Assembly (NCBI GenBank): GCA_910588295.1 | Contig: CAJUQO010000001.1 | Span: 62,001-126,000, forward strand | Length of the DNA stretch: 64,000 nt | From: an uncultured Lachnospiraceae bacterium | GTDB lineage: Bacteria; Bacillota; Clostridia; Lachnospirales; Lachnospiraceae | Direction of reading: 5' to 3' | Shown: positions 9,641 to 18,419 of the stretch, in pieces | Numbering within the stretch: position 1 is the first letter of the stretch | Layout: every line of letters begins with the position of its first letter | Notes under the pieces: generated by a model | What the model saw: only the letters and a program-made list of their open reading frames with translations | Databases searched by the model: none | What the model was told of the DNA's origin: nothing | Position numbers and translations under genes: made by a program

Positions 9641-9697
9641 AACATCCCCAGAGAAAACCAGGATCCCAAAATCCTTGATTTCTCCGGGGATGTTTTT
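9641..9697 (-). terminator. fucI terminator
   Basis: Long hairpin: AACATCCCC (9641-9649) pairs with GGGGATGTT (9686 on), extended by GAGAAA/TTTCTC and ATCC pairs. Read leftward it is followed by TTTTGCTTTTTT. It lies 70 nt after the fucI stop. Confidence 0.8.
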
Positions 9698-9768
9698 ATT
9701 TGATATCATAGGGGCTAAAAACCGTTATTAAGCGACATCCCCTTCTTCTCAATTATTCATTCACTTAT

Positions 9769-11571
9769 TTATTTCTTATAGAAAGGCCCAAAGTTTGCGC
9801 AGGCTCTGTAGTCAGCGCCTTCTTTGTCCATACCGAAGGCATTCCATGCGGCCGGACGGAAGATCTTCTCGCTGGGCACGTTGTGCATGCATACCGGAAT
9901 TCTCAGCATGGAGCACATAGTGATCAGATCTGCGCCGATGTGGCCGTAGCTGATAGCGCCGTGGTTGGCGCCCCAGTTGTTCATAACCTCATAAGCGGTC
10001 TTGAAGGGGCTGCCCTCTACGCCGTCTGTACGCGGAGCGAACCAGGTGCAGGGCCATGTATAGTCGGTACGTTTCCAGATCTTGTCGGACACCTCATCCG
10101 GCAGAGCCACCGTCCAACCCTCAGCAATCTGGAGCACCGGCCCCAAGCCGCGTACCAGATTCAGGCGAATCATGGTGGCAGGCATCTCAGCCCTGGTCAG
10201 GAAACGGGAGGAGAATCCGCCGCCACGGAAGTAACCGTTGTCGGCTGCACACCACTCGGTAGCATTCATAACCGTCTTCATATCCTCTTCGGTCATGTCA
10301 TACCACTCTTTCATGATACCGTTGCCGTTCTCGTCTTTCACTTCGCCGCAGGCATCCAGACAGCAGGCGCCGGAGTTGATCAGATGGATAAATCCGTCTG
10401 CTTCTTTGGCCTTGCCTTCCAGTTCATAACCGGTGGCTCTCTTCACAGCGGAACCGCTCCAGTATGTACGCACATCGGCAAACATCTGCGCACGGTTGGT
10501 CAAAAGGTTCATAAACAGCATGCCAAGGCCGTTTAATACGTCATTCTCTGTGGCCAGAATGAAGGGCTCGCGCGCACCGTTCCAGTCGAAGGATGTATTC
10601 AGAATAGCCTCCGGGAAGTCGCAGTTTGGTTTGTAATCCGTCCACTGTCTCTGGCCCTGGAAACCGCCGCAGATCGCGTTGTGGCCCACAGCCTCCTCCT
10701 CGCAGCCTTCGGGCAGGTTCGGATTACCCTGATACAGATCCTCAATGATTACAGCCATCTTAGCCAGGAACTCCCAGGTCTGTGCTTTCTGTTCATCGGA
10801 TGCCTTAACGAAATCAGGATTCTTGTCAAAGCCTTCCTTGCAGTACTCTTTCACCCAGGCAAGGGCTTTCTGATACTCATCCTCGTTATAGATATGCTCG
10901 TCCATACGGCGAAGGATCTCTACCTCGTCCACAGACTCTACACGCATACCCAGATAGGACTCGATGAAATCCTGGTCAATGATGGAGCCGCCGATACCCA
11001 TGGTAACGGAACCGATCTGCAGGTAGGATTTGCCCTTCATGGTAGCAACGGCCACAGCGGCGCGGGCAAAACGCAGGATCTTCTCCTGAACATCCTCGGG
11101 AATCCTGGTGTCGTCAGCCTCACATACCTCATGGCCATAGATACCGAAAGCCGGAAGTCCCTTCTGGGCATGAGTAGCCAGTACGGATGCCAGATACACG
11201 GCGCCGGGCCTCTCTGTGCCATTGAAGCCCCATACGGCCTTGATCGTGTTGCGATCCATATCCATTGTCTCGGAACCGTAGCACCAGCAGGGAGTCACGG
11301 TCAACGTGATGGCAACGCCGGCCTTCTCAAACTTTTCCTGGCAGGCGGCAGCCTCGGCCACACGGCCAATAGTCGTATCGGCGATAATAACCTTCACAGG
11401 CTCGCCGTTTGCATATTTCAGATTATCTTCCAGTAATTTGGCGGCAGATTTTGCCATATTCATGGTCTGCTCTTCCAGGGACTCACGCACTTTCAGTTTG
11501 CCCCTGCGCCCGTCAATGGTAGGACGGATACCAATTACCGGAAATTCACCAATAAACCTGTTCTTTGCCAT
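9769..11571 (-). CDS. fucI: L-fucose isomerase
   Basis: Converts L-fucose to L-fuculose, the first step of fucose breakdown; members often also act on D-arabinose. 600 aa, the family norm. The N-terminus [20 protein letters not shown] and the blocks [58 protein letters not shown] and [21 protein letters not shown] are those of FucI. The ATG at 11571 has GGAGG 8 nt upstream; a longer frame to 11586 lacks a ribosome site. It has its own structured leader and terminator, is divergent from an AraC regulator, and feeds the adjacent BMC operon. The next enzyme, fuculokinase, is not in this window. Confidence 0.97.
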   Translation of the reverse strand: MAKNRFIGEFPVIGIRPTIDGRRGKLKVRESLEEQTMNMAKSAAKLLEDNLKYANGEPVKVIIADTTIGRVAEAAACQEKFEKAGVAITLTVTPCWCYGSETMDMDRNTIKAVWGFNGTERPGAVYLASVLATHAQKGLPAFGIYGHEVCEADDTRIPEDVQEKILRFARAAVAVATMKGKSYLQIGSVTMGIGGSIIDQDFIESYLGMRVESVDEVEILRRMDEHIYNEDEYQKALAWVKEYCKEGFDKNPDFVKASDEQKAQTWEFLAKMAVIIEDLYQGNPNLPEGCEEEAVGHNAICGGFQGQRQWTDYKPNCDFPEAILNTSFDWNGAREPFILATENDVLNGLGMLFMNLLTNRAQMFADVRTYWSGSAVKRATGYELEGKAKEADGFIHLINSGACCLDACGEVKDENGNGIMKEWYDMTEEDMKTVMNATEWCAADNGYFRGGGFSSRFLTRAEMPATMIRLNLVRGLGPVLQIAEGWTVALPDEVSDKIWKRTDYTWPCTWFAPRTDGVEGSPFKTAYEVMNNWGANHGAISYGHIGADLITMCSMLRIPVCMHNVPSEKIFRPAAWNAFGMDKEGADYRACANFGPFYKK

Positions 11572-11594
11572 AAGAAATACCTCCATTCATTTTG

Positions 11595-11661
11595 TAAGCG
11601 GCGCTGTTCTCACCCCAGGCGTTACTGTTCACTCCGTGACCGGTAACCCGCAGGCCGCTTA
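11595..11661 (-). promoter_or_regulatory. Structured fucI leader
   Basis: Outer arms TAAGCGGC (11595-11602) and GCCGCTTA (11654-11661) enclose an inner inverted repeat, GTTACTGTTCAC (11621-11632) against GTGACCGGTAAC (11636-11647). In the fucI transcript this forms a two-stem structure ending about 20 nt before the start codon. The inner pair resembles the dispersed GTAAC/GTTCAG elements. It could regulate the mRNA or bind a regulator at the DNA level; no U-tract is present. Confidence 0.45.
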
Positions 11662-11664
11662 TTT

Positions 11665-11715
11665 ATTGATGGTATAATCATATCATTGATTCTTGTCTCT
11701 GGCTTGTGGTATAAT
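11665..11715 (+). promoter_or_regulatory. araC-type gene promoter with possible AraC half-sites
   Basis: -35 TTGATT (11686-11691), 18-nt spacer, -10 TATAAT (11710-11715). Two direct ATTGAT hexamers start at 11665 and 11685, 20 nt apart. AraC regulators usually bind direct repeats about 21 nt apart, so these are candidate operator half-sites in the divergent fucI/araC region. Confidence 0.4.
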
Positions 11716-11779
11716 GGTCAAAAATATAAAAATATTCACTTTTTCCATTTTTAGGTGTGGAAATTTCGGAGGTTTTTTT

Positions 11780-12631
11780 GTGCAATATTTACATTTCAAT
11801 GAGGATAAGCAGCGGGGAACCTATGATTTCCCCTTTGAATTTTACCACGTAGACGATACCCATCCCCAGTATATAATGTCCTACCATTGGCATGTAGAGT
11901 ATGAAGTCATCCGTATCCTCGAGGGTACTTTCCACATCACCCTGGACGAAAAAGAATTTACGGCCCGGGCCGGAGAAATCATTTTTATCAACAGCGGCAT
12001 CCTCCATTCCGGTGTCCCTGAATCCTGCGTATATGAATGTATTGTTTTTGACATGAATTGTTTTTTAAAACAGAACGGGGCCTGCCAGCCCTATGTCCAG
12101 AAAATCATCGACCACCGGGCACAGATCTATCATCATTTCGGCCGGGAGCACCAGGGTGTGCGGGCAGCTATCGACAGTGTTTTTGATGCCTTTGTAGAGC
12201 ATCCCAGAGGCTATGAGCTGCAGGTATTTGGCGGATTCTACCAGTTTTTTGGCGCTGTATTCGCCAGCCGCTGTTATTTTGAGGAACCGCCCCAGTCCCT
12301 CCGGGATTATAAAAAGATCATGCAGCTTAAACAGGTGCTGGAATATATTGAAGCAAACTACCAGAACACGATCTCCCTGGAACAAATGTCCCAGGCCGCC
12401 AGTATGTCGCCGAAATATTTCTGCCGGTTTTTCATGGACATGACCCACAAAACGCCCATGGATTATCTGAACTACCAGCGGGTGGAACACGCCGCTTTCC
12501 TACTTTCCACCTCCCACAGTTCGGTGACGGACGTGGCTTTCAGCTGCGGTTTTAATGATCTGAGTTATTTTATCAAAACTTTCAAGCGCTATAAGGGTGT
12601 GACACCAGGACGTTTCACGCGGCATCCGTAA
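11780..12631 (+). CDS. AraC family transcriptional regulator
   Basis: 283 aa. A GTG start at 11780 is chosen because CGGAGG lies 7 nt before it; the longer frame from 11693 has an unusual Phe-rich N-terminus. The N-terminal cupin sensor (about residues 1-130) shows SYHWHVEYEVIRILEG and AGEIIFINSGILHSG. The C-terminal double helix-turn-helix is LEYIEANYQNTISLEQMSQ...SPKYFCRFFMDMTHKTPMDYLN and VTDVAFSCGFNDLSYFIKTFKRYKGVTPGRF. It is divergent from fucI, so it probably activates fucI and perhaps the BMC operon in response to fucose or fuculose. A strong hairpin terminator follows. Confidence 0.92.
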   Translation: MQYLHFNEDKQRGTYDFPFEFYHVDDTHPQYIMSYHWHVEYEVIRILEGTFHITLDEKEFTARAGEIIFINSGILHSGVPESCVYECIVFDMNCFLKQNGACQPYVQKIIDHRAQIYHHFGREHQGVRAAIDSVFDAFVEHPRGYELQVFGGFYQFFGAVFASRCYFEEPPQSLRDYKKIMQLKQVLEYIEANYQNTISLEQMSQAASMSPKYFCRFFMDMTHKTPMDYLNYQRVEHAAFLLSTSHSSVTDVAFSCGFNDLSYFIKTFKRYKGVTPGRFTRHP

Positions 12632-12741
12632 GATAATATCCAAAAACAGCTTGCAACTTTTTGCAAACAGCGTTATGAAAAAAATCAATCAGCTGGAAAG
12701 GCGGATGGAAGAGCTGGAAAGAAGGACTGCGTAAGACAGTG

Positions 12742-12783
12742 AAAGCTGTACAGGAATTATGTAATTCCCGTACAGCTTTTTTC
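12742..12783 (+). terminator. Terminator after the AraC regulator
   Basis: Stem AAAGCTGTAC.GGAATTA / TAATTCC.GTACAGCTTT with a two-base loop, followed by a run of six T. It lies between convergent genes and may also stop leftward BMC transcripts less efficiently. Confidence 0.85.
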
Positions 12784-12812
12784 ATCCGCTTACTATGTCT
12801 TATACCCTTCTC

Positions 12813-13958
12813 CTACCACAGCTTCGCGTAAATATGCTTAATCTCTTCCACTGTGACCGGCCTCGGATTGGTGACCGTACAAGCATCCTTTAAAGCATTT
12901 TCGGCCATCTCGTCCAGCGCGTCAAAATACTGCACGGCGTCGATGGTCTTCATCTCTGAAATACTCATGGGAATATTCATCTCCTTCATCATGAACTGTG
13001 TCCAGTTCACCAGGGAACGCACGCCCATGACCGGATTGTAACTGGACAGCCCCAGGATATGGGCCGCCGACGCGTAACGCTCCACGGCAGGCAGATATTC
13101 CTTCTGGCTGCGGCTGCTGTGGTTGATATTTGAATTAAACTCAATAATATAGGGCAGCAACATCGCATTGGCACGGCCGTGAGGGATATGGAACCTGGCG
13201 CCCAGCTGATGGGCCAGGCTGTGGTTGATCCCCAGGGAGGCCGTATTAAAAGCCAATCCCGCCAAACAGGAGGCCACATGCATCTTCTGTCTTGCGTGCA
13301 TATCGTTGCCGTCATAGTAGGTACGCAGCAGAAATACACTGCAGATCTCCATAGACTTTTCCGCCAATGCGGCAGAGAACTCATTGTGGTTTGTACTGAC
13401 GTAAGATTCCAGAGCGTGGGTAAATACATCCATACCCGTGTCAGCCGTGACGGCAGGGGGCACGCTCTTTACCAGCTCCGCGTCCAGAATCGCCTCGTCA
13501 GCGGTCAGACTGTCGGATACCAACGGATACTTCACCTTCGCGTTGGTATCATTAACTACAGCGAAAGCCGTAACTTCCGAACCCGTTCCACTGGTGGTGG
13601 GAATGGCGATCAACCCTACTTCGCCGTAATGGTCAATCTGCAGCGCAAATTCACGGATGGATTTGGAGGAATCGATGGCCGAACCTCCGCCCACTGCAAC
13701 AATTGCATCCGGTCGGTACTGCAAAAAGGCTTTCACACCCTCCGAGATCTTATCGATCGGCGCATCCGGAACCACGTCGCTGAAAATCGTGTACGCTTTT
13801 CCCGCGGAATCAAGAGGCTTGGTGATATAGCCAACCATGCCGCTCTGCTTCACATAGGGATCGGTAATAATCATAATCCGATTATAGGGAATATCTTTCA
13901 GACGATCCAGGGCGTTTTCGCCAAAATGGATCGTCGTGAGAATTTTAAATGTATTCAT
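12813..13958 (-). CDS. BMC-associated iron alcohol dehydrogenase (PduQ-like)
   Basis: 381 aa group III (Fe-dependent) alcohol dehydrogenase. It shows GGGSAIDSSK for NAD binding and IAIPTTSGTGSEVT. The metal ligands lie in GMDVFTHALESY (Asp, His), SLAHQLGARFHIPHGRANA (two His). The pattern closely follows PduQ propanol dehydrogenase, which regenerates NAD+ inside a BMC by reducing the aldehyde. Here the substrate could be lactaldehyde (giving 1,2-propanediol) or propanal if a diol dehydratase exists elsewhere. It is the last gene of the BMC operon, 60 nt after the DeoR gene. Unlike the Zn enzyme of the same operon it has no N-terminal encapsulation peptide. Confidence 0.9.
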   Translation of the reverse strand: MNTFKILTTIHFGENALDRLKDIPYNRIMIITDPYVKQSGMVGYITKPLDSAGKAYTIFSDVVPDAPIDKISEGVKAFLQYRPDAIVAVGGGSAIDSSKSIREFALQIDHYGEVGLIAIPTTSGTGSEVTAFAVVNDTNAKVKYPLVSDSLTADEAILDAELVKSVPPAVTADTGMDVFTHALESYVSTNHNEFSAALAEKSMEICSVFLLRTYYDGNDMHARQKMHVASCLAGLAFNTASLGINHSLAHQLGARFHIPHGRANAMLLPYIIEFNSNINHSSRSQKEYLPAVERYASAAHILGLSSYNPVMGVRSLVNWTQFMMKEMNIPMSISEMKTIDAVQYFDALDEMAENALKDACTVTNPRPVTVEEIKHIYAKLW

Positions 13959-14018
13959 AGCACCCTCTCATAATTTATCCGTAACAATTCCATGCTTTCA
14001 CCGTCACATGAAATCCCA

Positions 14019-14798
14019 TTATATTTTCGTCTTATCCGTGGGATAAATACATTCCACGCCAAGGCTTCCGAAAAGCTTGAGCCATCTTGCTTCCGGCTCC
14101 TGATCTGTAATCACACCGGATAAACTGGCAAACGTATCGATCCTGCAAAAAGAATCCTGGTCAAATTTAGAATGATCAACCGCCAGATACACCTTTTGGG
14201 ATGCATGGATCATCGACTGCTTTACTTCGGCAAATATCTCCAGGGAATCCATAAAACCATACTCCATGCTGACACCCTTGCAGGAGAGAAACAGCTTGTC
14301 CACGCAATACTTCTCCACCCCTGCCCGGGCCGCTCCGCCAAGCAGCGCCAGATAGCCCTCTTTAAGCAATCCTCCTGTGGAAATAATATCCCAGCCGGAT
14401 ACATCCGACATCTCAATAATGGCTTCCAGTGAATTAGTGACCACGGTCAGGCGGGATTTCTGCTTTAAGGCTTTGGCAATAAATACGCCGGTAGTGCTGG
14501 CATCAAGCATGATATGATCGCCATCCTCCACCAGCTTGGCCGCCAGTTCAGCAATCCTTTGTTTACCGGCCACGTTACGGTTTTTACGGATATTAAAAGG
14601 CATGTCCATATTGCTGTTATCGTTGATAACAGCACCGCCATAGCTCTTGATTGCCAGCCCGTCATTTTCAAGCTTCTCCAGATCCCGGCGTATCGTCTCC
14701 TCAGAAACACCATAGAGCTGGCTCAGTTCGCTGACTACAACCCGCTTCTCTATCTGCAGTTTTTCCAGTATCAGATTACGTCTCTCAAGAGCTAACAA
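14019..14798 (-). CDS. DeoR family transcriptional regulator
   Basis: 259 aa, TTG start with AAGGAG 7 nt upstream, giving the family-typical MLALERRNLILEKL. The winged helix-turn-helix is VVVSELSQLYGVSEETIRRDLEKLE (residues about 20-50). The sugar-phosphate-sensing domain has the hallmarks MLDASTT, TNSLEAI, GGLLKEGYLALLGG and LAVDHSKF. DeoR proteins usually repress sugar catabolic operons and release DNA on binding a phosphorylated intermediate, here plausibly fuculose-1-phosphate. It is embedded between the PduT and PduQ-like genes, so it is probably autoregulated as part of the BMC operon. Confidence 0.93.
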   Translation of the reverse strand: MLALERRNLILEKLQIEKRVVVSELSQLYGVSEETIRRDLEKLENDGLAIKSYGGAVINDNSNMDMPFNIRKNRNVAGKQRIAELAAKLVEDGDHIMLDASTTGVFIAKALKQKSRLTVVTNSLEAIIEMSDVSGWDIISTGGLLKEGYLALLGGAARAGVEKYCVDKLFLSCKGVSMEYGFMDSLEIFAEVKQSMIHASQKVYLAVDHSKFDQDSFCRIDTFASLSGVITDQEPEARWLKLFGSLGVECIYPTDKTKI

Positions 14799-14869
14799 TG
14801 CTGTCTCCTTTCATCATGCCAAACCCGACTGCTCTCCTGCGGAAATATAAAAAACCTGCCACTGGATCA

Positions 14870-15418
14870 TCACAAAATGGAAGCAGCGATCTTCTTATCG
14901 GGATGGGCGATCACGGACGAATCCAGGTACATGCCCTTGGGACCCACAACAGTCTTCGCCTTATCAATAGCCGCCGATACGGCCGAAACTTCGCCGGTCA
15001 GGAGCATGTAGGATTTTCCACACATACCCTTGGCGATACGGAGCTCGATCAGCTCCACAATAGCCGTCTTGGCTGCCGCGTCCGCCGCCTCAATAATGGC
15101 TGCCACATCATAGGTCTCAATAATTCCCAGAGCGCTGATATCCTCCACATGGGTAGCGCCGTAAATGGCCGGGAATATGGACTCGTGAGGGTTGCCCAGC
15201 ACCATACTGTCGATCAGCTGGGTCTCATACTGGGTGCAGGCGGCATCCACGGCCGCTTTCACCGCACTCAGATCTCCGGAAACAATCGCGATGTACTTTC
15301 CGGGACATACTGCCTGCGCCTCTACAAGCTCTACTTCCGAAGTCTTTACCATAGCGTCTGCGGCGGTAATACCGGTAGCTACGGTCTTAAATTCAATCAT
15401 ACCGATTGCTTTACTCAT
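14870..15418 (-). CDS. pduT: BMC-T tandem-domain shell protein (PduT-like)
   Basis: 182 aa, two BMC domains in tandem, forming a trimeric pseudo-hexamer in the shell. Both halves have the BMC pattern (SKAIGMIEFKTVATGITAADAM; SALGIIETYDVAAIIEAADAA). The segment AVCPGKYIAIVSG places a Cys where PduT has its pore [4Fe-4S]-binding Cys (ICPGKF in Salmonella), so an iron-sulfur pore for electron transfer is likely. The ATG at 15418 is preferred over a GTG 9 nt upstream because AAAGGA is properly spaced for it. It directly follows the PduS-like gene, its known partner. Confidence 0.93.
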   Translation of the reverse strand: MSKAIGMIEFKTVATGITAADAMVKTSEVELVEAQAVCPGKYIAIVSGDLSAVKAAVDAACTQYETQLIDSMVLGNPHESIFPAIYGATHVEDISALGIIETYDVAAIIEAADAAAKTAIVELIELRIAKGMCGKSYMLLTGEVSAVSAAIDKAKTVVGPKGMYLDSSVIAHPDKKIAASIL

Positions 15419-15442
15419 ATTGTGCACGTCCTTTCTATGCCG

Positions 15443-16768
15443 CTACGCCACGATCACAATGGTCTGGCCGTTTACATCGGCAACTTTGCCGCTGATCGAT
15501 GCGTGGATTGCAACGCTGAGCGCCTTGTCCGCCGGTTTGGCGATCATCTGCCCCGCCGTCACTGTGTCGCCCTTATTTACTACGGGCTGAGCCGGGGCTC
15601 CGATATGCTGGCTGAGTTTCACTGTGACTTTCTTTACCGCCGCCACCTGATCATCCAGAGGCGCCGGTTTGTCATACTTCGTCAATCCCAGCCTGGCCAT
15701 CAGCCTCTCTTCGGGCACTTTACGGTATTCCCGGGCTTCTTCCACGGAACGGGCCGTTACCTGGGGCACCTTCACACCGTTCTGACGCAGCCCCAGTTTA
15801 AAGTCTGCCATCAGGGATCGGGGCGCCAGGGTCTGCGGACAGGAATACATTTCGCAGACACCGCAGGAACAACAGAAGAACGTATTGACATACGGCGTAG
15901 TGTCCTGGAAATCTTTGTTCGATGTGGCACGCATAAACATATGCGGCTGAATCGGATGGCCGAGATTAAACCTGGGACAGAGATCCGTACACATATGGCA
16001 CTGGCAGCAGATCGAAGCTGCCCGTTTCATATCAATAGATGGTTTTCTTCTTTTCTTATTTACAATAATGTGGTCATCCGGCAGCACCAGTACGGCGTTG
16101 GTGGTCTTGGTGACCGGCATATCCGCCGAACCTATAAAGCCCATCATGGGACCGCCCACAAAATATACCGGATCTTTACAGGTGGCTACTCCGGCCATGG
16201 CCACTACCTCGCCGATGGAAGTACCGATTGGCACTCGCACCGTAATGGGACTGGCCACCTCTGCCACTACGGATACCAGTTTATCTGTAACCGGCTCCTG
16301 CTTCTCCACAGCCCGATATACATTATAAACCGTCTCCACATTAAACACGGCGACTCCCTGCTCGATGGGAAGTCCGCCCGGACGCACTACCCGGCCCGTG
16401 GCCTCATAGATCAAAACCACCTCGTCTCCCATCGGATATACCTCCGGAAGCTGATGAATCCTGACCTTCGGGAACTCGTCCACATATGTATTCAGCGCTT
16501 TGATGGTATCCACATAGGATTCCTTCACACCAATGATCGCCTCATTTGCACCGACGACATCGGCTATCATGCTGAAAGTTTTCATAATCTCATATGCGTG
16601 CTTCTCCAGAAGCTGTCTGTGCAGCTTCAGCAGCGGCTCGCACTCTGCGCAGTTCAATAAAATCGTATTCGCCCGCTCATCCAGCTTGGCATAGGTCGGA
16701 AAACCGGCGCCGCCAGCGCCCACGATACCATTTTCCTGCATGATTTTCTTTAATTCGTTGATATCCAT
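15443..16768 (-). CDS. pduS: PduS-like Fe-S flavoprotein (RnfC-like)
   Basis: About 441 aa. The N-terminus has the RnfC/NuoF-like GIVGAGGAGFPTYAKL flavin/NAD motif and LLNCAECEP. Two ferredoxin-type clusters follow: CCQCHMCTDLCPR and CCSCGVCEMYSCP. A lipoyl-like SLBB end contains GDTVTAGQMIAKP. In B12-dependent Pdu BMCs PduS reduces cobalamin and docks on PduT. No cobalamin enzyme is encoded in this locus, so a role in moving electrons across the shell or recycling NADH is more likely here. The ATG at 16768 has GGAG 7 nt upstream and starts 4 nt after the PduN stop. Confidence 0.93.
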   Translation of the reverse strand: MDINELKKIMQENGIVGAGGAGFPTYAKLDERANTILLNCAECEPLLKLHRQLLEKHAYEIMKTFSMIADVVGANEAIIGVKESYVDTIKALNTYVDEFPKVRIHQLPEVYPMGDEVVLIYEATGRVVRPGGLPIEQGVAVFNVETVYNVYRAVEKQEPVTDKLVSVVAEVASPITVRVPIGTSIGEVVAMAGVATCKDPVYFVGGPMMGFIGSADMPVTKTTNAVLVLPDDHIIVNKKRRKPSIDMKRAASICCQCHMCTDLCPRFNLGHPIQPHMFMRATSNKDFQDTTPYVNTFFCCSCGVCEMYSCPQTLAPRSLMADFKLGLRQNGVKVPQVTARSVEEAREYRKVPEERLMARLGLTKYDKPAPLDDQVAAVKKVTVKLSQHIGAPAQPVVNKGDTVTAGQMIAKPADKALSVAIHASISGKVADVNGQTIVIVA

Positions 16769-16772
16769 GCCA

Positions 16773-17039
16773 CTACTCCAATCCTGCTCCGTCATCAATG
16801 ATACCTACTATCGCAGCGTCGACCGGAGCGGTATCCAGCCCGCAGCCTATCCTGGCCGCGCTGCCCTGCGCAACTAAAACGTATTCGCCCACACCGGCGC
16901 CGATATTGTCTATGGCCACGACACGATTCATGTCTGCTTTCATATGATGCACAGGTTCTACAATCATAAATTTCTGTCCGATCAGATTGTCGCTCTTTCT
17001 TGTAGAAACAACGCTCCCTACTACTTTGCCCACAATCAT
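16773..17039 (-). CDS. pduN: BMC vertex pentamer (EutN/CcmL/PduN family)
   Basis: 88 aa BMC-P protein that caps the twelve vertices of the shell. It starts MIVGKVVGSVVSTRKSDNL and shows LIGQKFMIV, VAIDNIGAGVGEYVLVAQGSAAR and the C-terminal VDAAIVGIID typical of the family. It is translated just ahead of the PduS-like gene with a 4-nt gap. It is the only pentamer gene in the window. About 200 nt of hairpin-containing spacer separate it from the upstream pduL gene. Confidence 0.95.
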   Translation of the reverse strand: MIVGKVVGSVVSTRKSDNLIGQKFMIVEPVHHMKADMNRVVAIDNIGAGVGEYVLVAQGSAARIGCGLDTAPVDAAIVGIIDDGAGLE

Positions 17040-17245
17040 CTCCTACCTCCATTGCGCAACTATTGTATGTATCTGCCGGAAAACCTTTCGGCCGCCGGTA
17101 TACTGCCAGGGGCGAAGAATCTCCGCCCCTGAACAAACTTCTTACTTTAAAAACCCGCCGCCGCAGACAGCATCCATTCAGGGATGCTAAATGCGCCAGT
17201 TCCGGCTTTCATCCGCGGTGGCGCGCCAATACGGCGCACGATGGT
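17040..17245 (-). other. Structured intercistronic spacer in the BMC operon
   Basis: This is the longest gap in the operon besides the one before the aldolase. It has no convincing ORF. Two hairpins are visible: CAGGGGCG/CGCCCCTG around 17107-17130 and GCATCC/GGATGC around 17170-17190. Neither is followed by a U-tract in the direction of transcription. mRNA processing or stability control that sets the ratio of pentamer to hexamer is possible. Confidence 0.4.
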
Positions 17246-17890
17246 TTATTTAAACATTCTCACTGTATCGCCATGTCGGATACCCGCGGCATTTGCCTCG
17301 TCGGTATCGATATGCATTTCCAATGTAAAGCTGTCATGTACGCGGATCTTCACATGATTGAAGGTTGTTCCCCTCTCATTTTCTGCAACGACGGAGACGA
17401 TATCGCCATCCTTTACGCCCGCTGCAGCCGCATCCGCCGGCGACATATGGATATGTCTCTGGGCCACAATGCATCCCTCATTCAGATACAAGACACCCTT
17501 GGGGCCGACCAACGCGATCGGCGCAGAGCCGACGGTATTGCCGGATTCCCTGACAGGGGCTTTAATGCCCAGCTTCAGAGCGTCCGTCTTGGAGATCTCC
17601 ACCTGGGATGCCTTGCGGCAGGGCCCAAGAATACGGACATTTTCAATCGCACGCAGCTTCAATCCAACCAGCGTCACCTGCTCATTGGAAGCGAACTGGC
17701 CGCCCATCAGCTCTTTTTTCTTTGTGAGCTGATACCCCTCCCCAAACAAGACTTCCAGATCTGCCTGGGTCAGATGCACATGCCTTGCGGACACACCCAC
17801 CGGAACAGCAAATCCCTGTTTGGAAGGTGCGCTCTGCTCCATGGCCTCCATAACCATCCTGGTAATTAACTCAATATCCTGAGATTGCAA
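17246..17890 (-). CDS. pduL: Phosphate propanoyltransferase PduL with encapsulation peptide
   Basis: 214 aa. Transfers acyl groups from CoA to phosphate, regenerating CoA inside the shell and yielding an acyl-phosphate for later ATP formation. Zinc-binding His motifs are in VGVSARHVHL (about residues 30-40) and HIHMSPADA. GPCRKASQVEISKTDALKLG and RESGNTVGSAPI are PduL blocks. Residues 2-18 (SQDIELITRMVMEAMEQ) form an amphipathic helix joined by a short linker to the core, the usual form of an encapsulation peptide. The start is TTG with a weak GTAGGTG site. Substrate would be lactyl-CoA (or propionyl-CoA). Confidence 0.94.
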   Translation of the reverse strand: MQSQDIELITRMVMEAMEQSAPSKQGFAVPVGVSARHVHLTQADLEVLFGEGYQLTKKKELMGGQFASNEQVTLVGLKLRAIENVRILGPCRKASQVEISKTDALKLGIKAPVRESGNTVGSAPIALVGPKGVLYLNEGCIVAQRHIHMSPADAAAAGVKDGDIVSVVAENERGTTFNHVKIRVHDSFTLEMHIDTDEANAAGIRHGDTVRMFK

Positions 17891-17910
17891 GCTGACACCT
17901 ACTTTCCTGT

Positions 17911-18408
17911 TTATTTAACTGCCGGAAGGATCTTCTCAACATCCTCATGCGGCCTCGGGATTACATGGGTAGCCACCAGCTCACCCAGTCTGGACGCCGC
18001 GTTAGCGCCGGCCTCAACGGAAGATTTCACAGCGCCTACATCGCCGCGAACCATCACTGTCACCAGACCGGAACCGATCTTCTCTGTCCCTACCAAGCTC
18101 ACGTTTGCCGCCTTGCACATTGCGTCAGCCGCCTCGATATTCGCTACCAAACCTCTGGTTTCCACCATTCCCAATGCTTCCTGTGCCATTTTTTTATCCT
18201 CCTTCTGGATTACGGGATCTGTTTGATCCACTTTTTTTACAATTGTGCCGCCGGCTGCCGCTTCCTGGGCAGCAGCTTTGGACACGGTTGATTCTTTTTT
18301 ACCTGCTGTTACCTTTTTCGTTGCCGCCCTGGAAGATCCTGTGTTCTTCGCAGCAACAGCTTTTTTAGGGGCAACCGCTTTACTGGTTGTTTTTTTAATC
18401 TCCGCCAT
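17911..18408 (-). CDS. BMC-H hexamer shell protein with Lys/Ala-rich N-terminal extension and internal start
   Basis: The C-terminal 92 residues are a standard PduA/PduJ-type [24 protein letters not shown], pore loop [19 protein letters not shown], and [15 protein letters not shown]. The same frame continues upstream for 73 codons from ATG 18408 (AGGGGG 7 nt before it). This extension has about 16 Lys, many Ala, Thr and Ser, no stop, and looks disordered and histone-H1-like. A second start, ATG 18189, has an excellent GGAGG 8 nt upstream. Both a long (165 aa) and a short (92 aa) form are therefore likely, reminiscent of PduB/PduB'. The short form differs from the shell protein at 18764 at only 12 of 91 positions. 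Confidence 0.85.
   Translation of the reverse strand: MAEIKKTTSKAVAPKKAVAAKNTGSSRAATKKVTAGKKESTVSKAAAQEAAAGGTIVKKVDQTDPVIQKEDKKMAQEALGMVETRGLVANIEAADAMCKAANVSLVGTEKIGSGLVTVMVRGDVGAVKSSVEAGANAASRLGELVATHVIPRPHEDVEKILPAVK
18187..18204 (-). promoter_or_regulatory. Internal ribosome-binding site and start of short BMC-H form
   Basis: Leftward reading gives GAAGGAGG, an 8-nt ATAAAAAA spacer and ATG (18189), inside the extended BMC-H frame. The site is as strong as that of the neighbouring unextended BMC-H gene, so independent initiation is expected. Confidence 0.75.
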
Positions 18409-18419
18409 GTCTTGTCCCC

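Noticed and set aside
9440-9709. 89-aa leftward ORF beside the IS4 fragment
   Set aside because: It runs through the fucI terminator hairpin and overlaps the transposase fragment in another frame.
12675-12734. 19-codon micro-ORF (MKKINQLERRMEELERRTA)
   Set aside because: The heptad-like pattern is attractive, but there is no ribosome site and it lies in the 3' space of the AraC gene just before its terminator.
14798-16660. 620-aa rightward ORF across pduT and pduS
   Set aside because: Antisense of two certain BMC genes; His/Arg-rich translation typical of a shadow frame.
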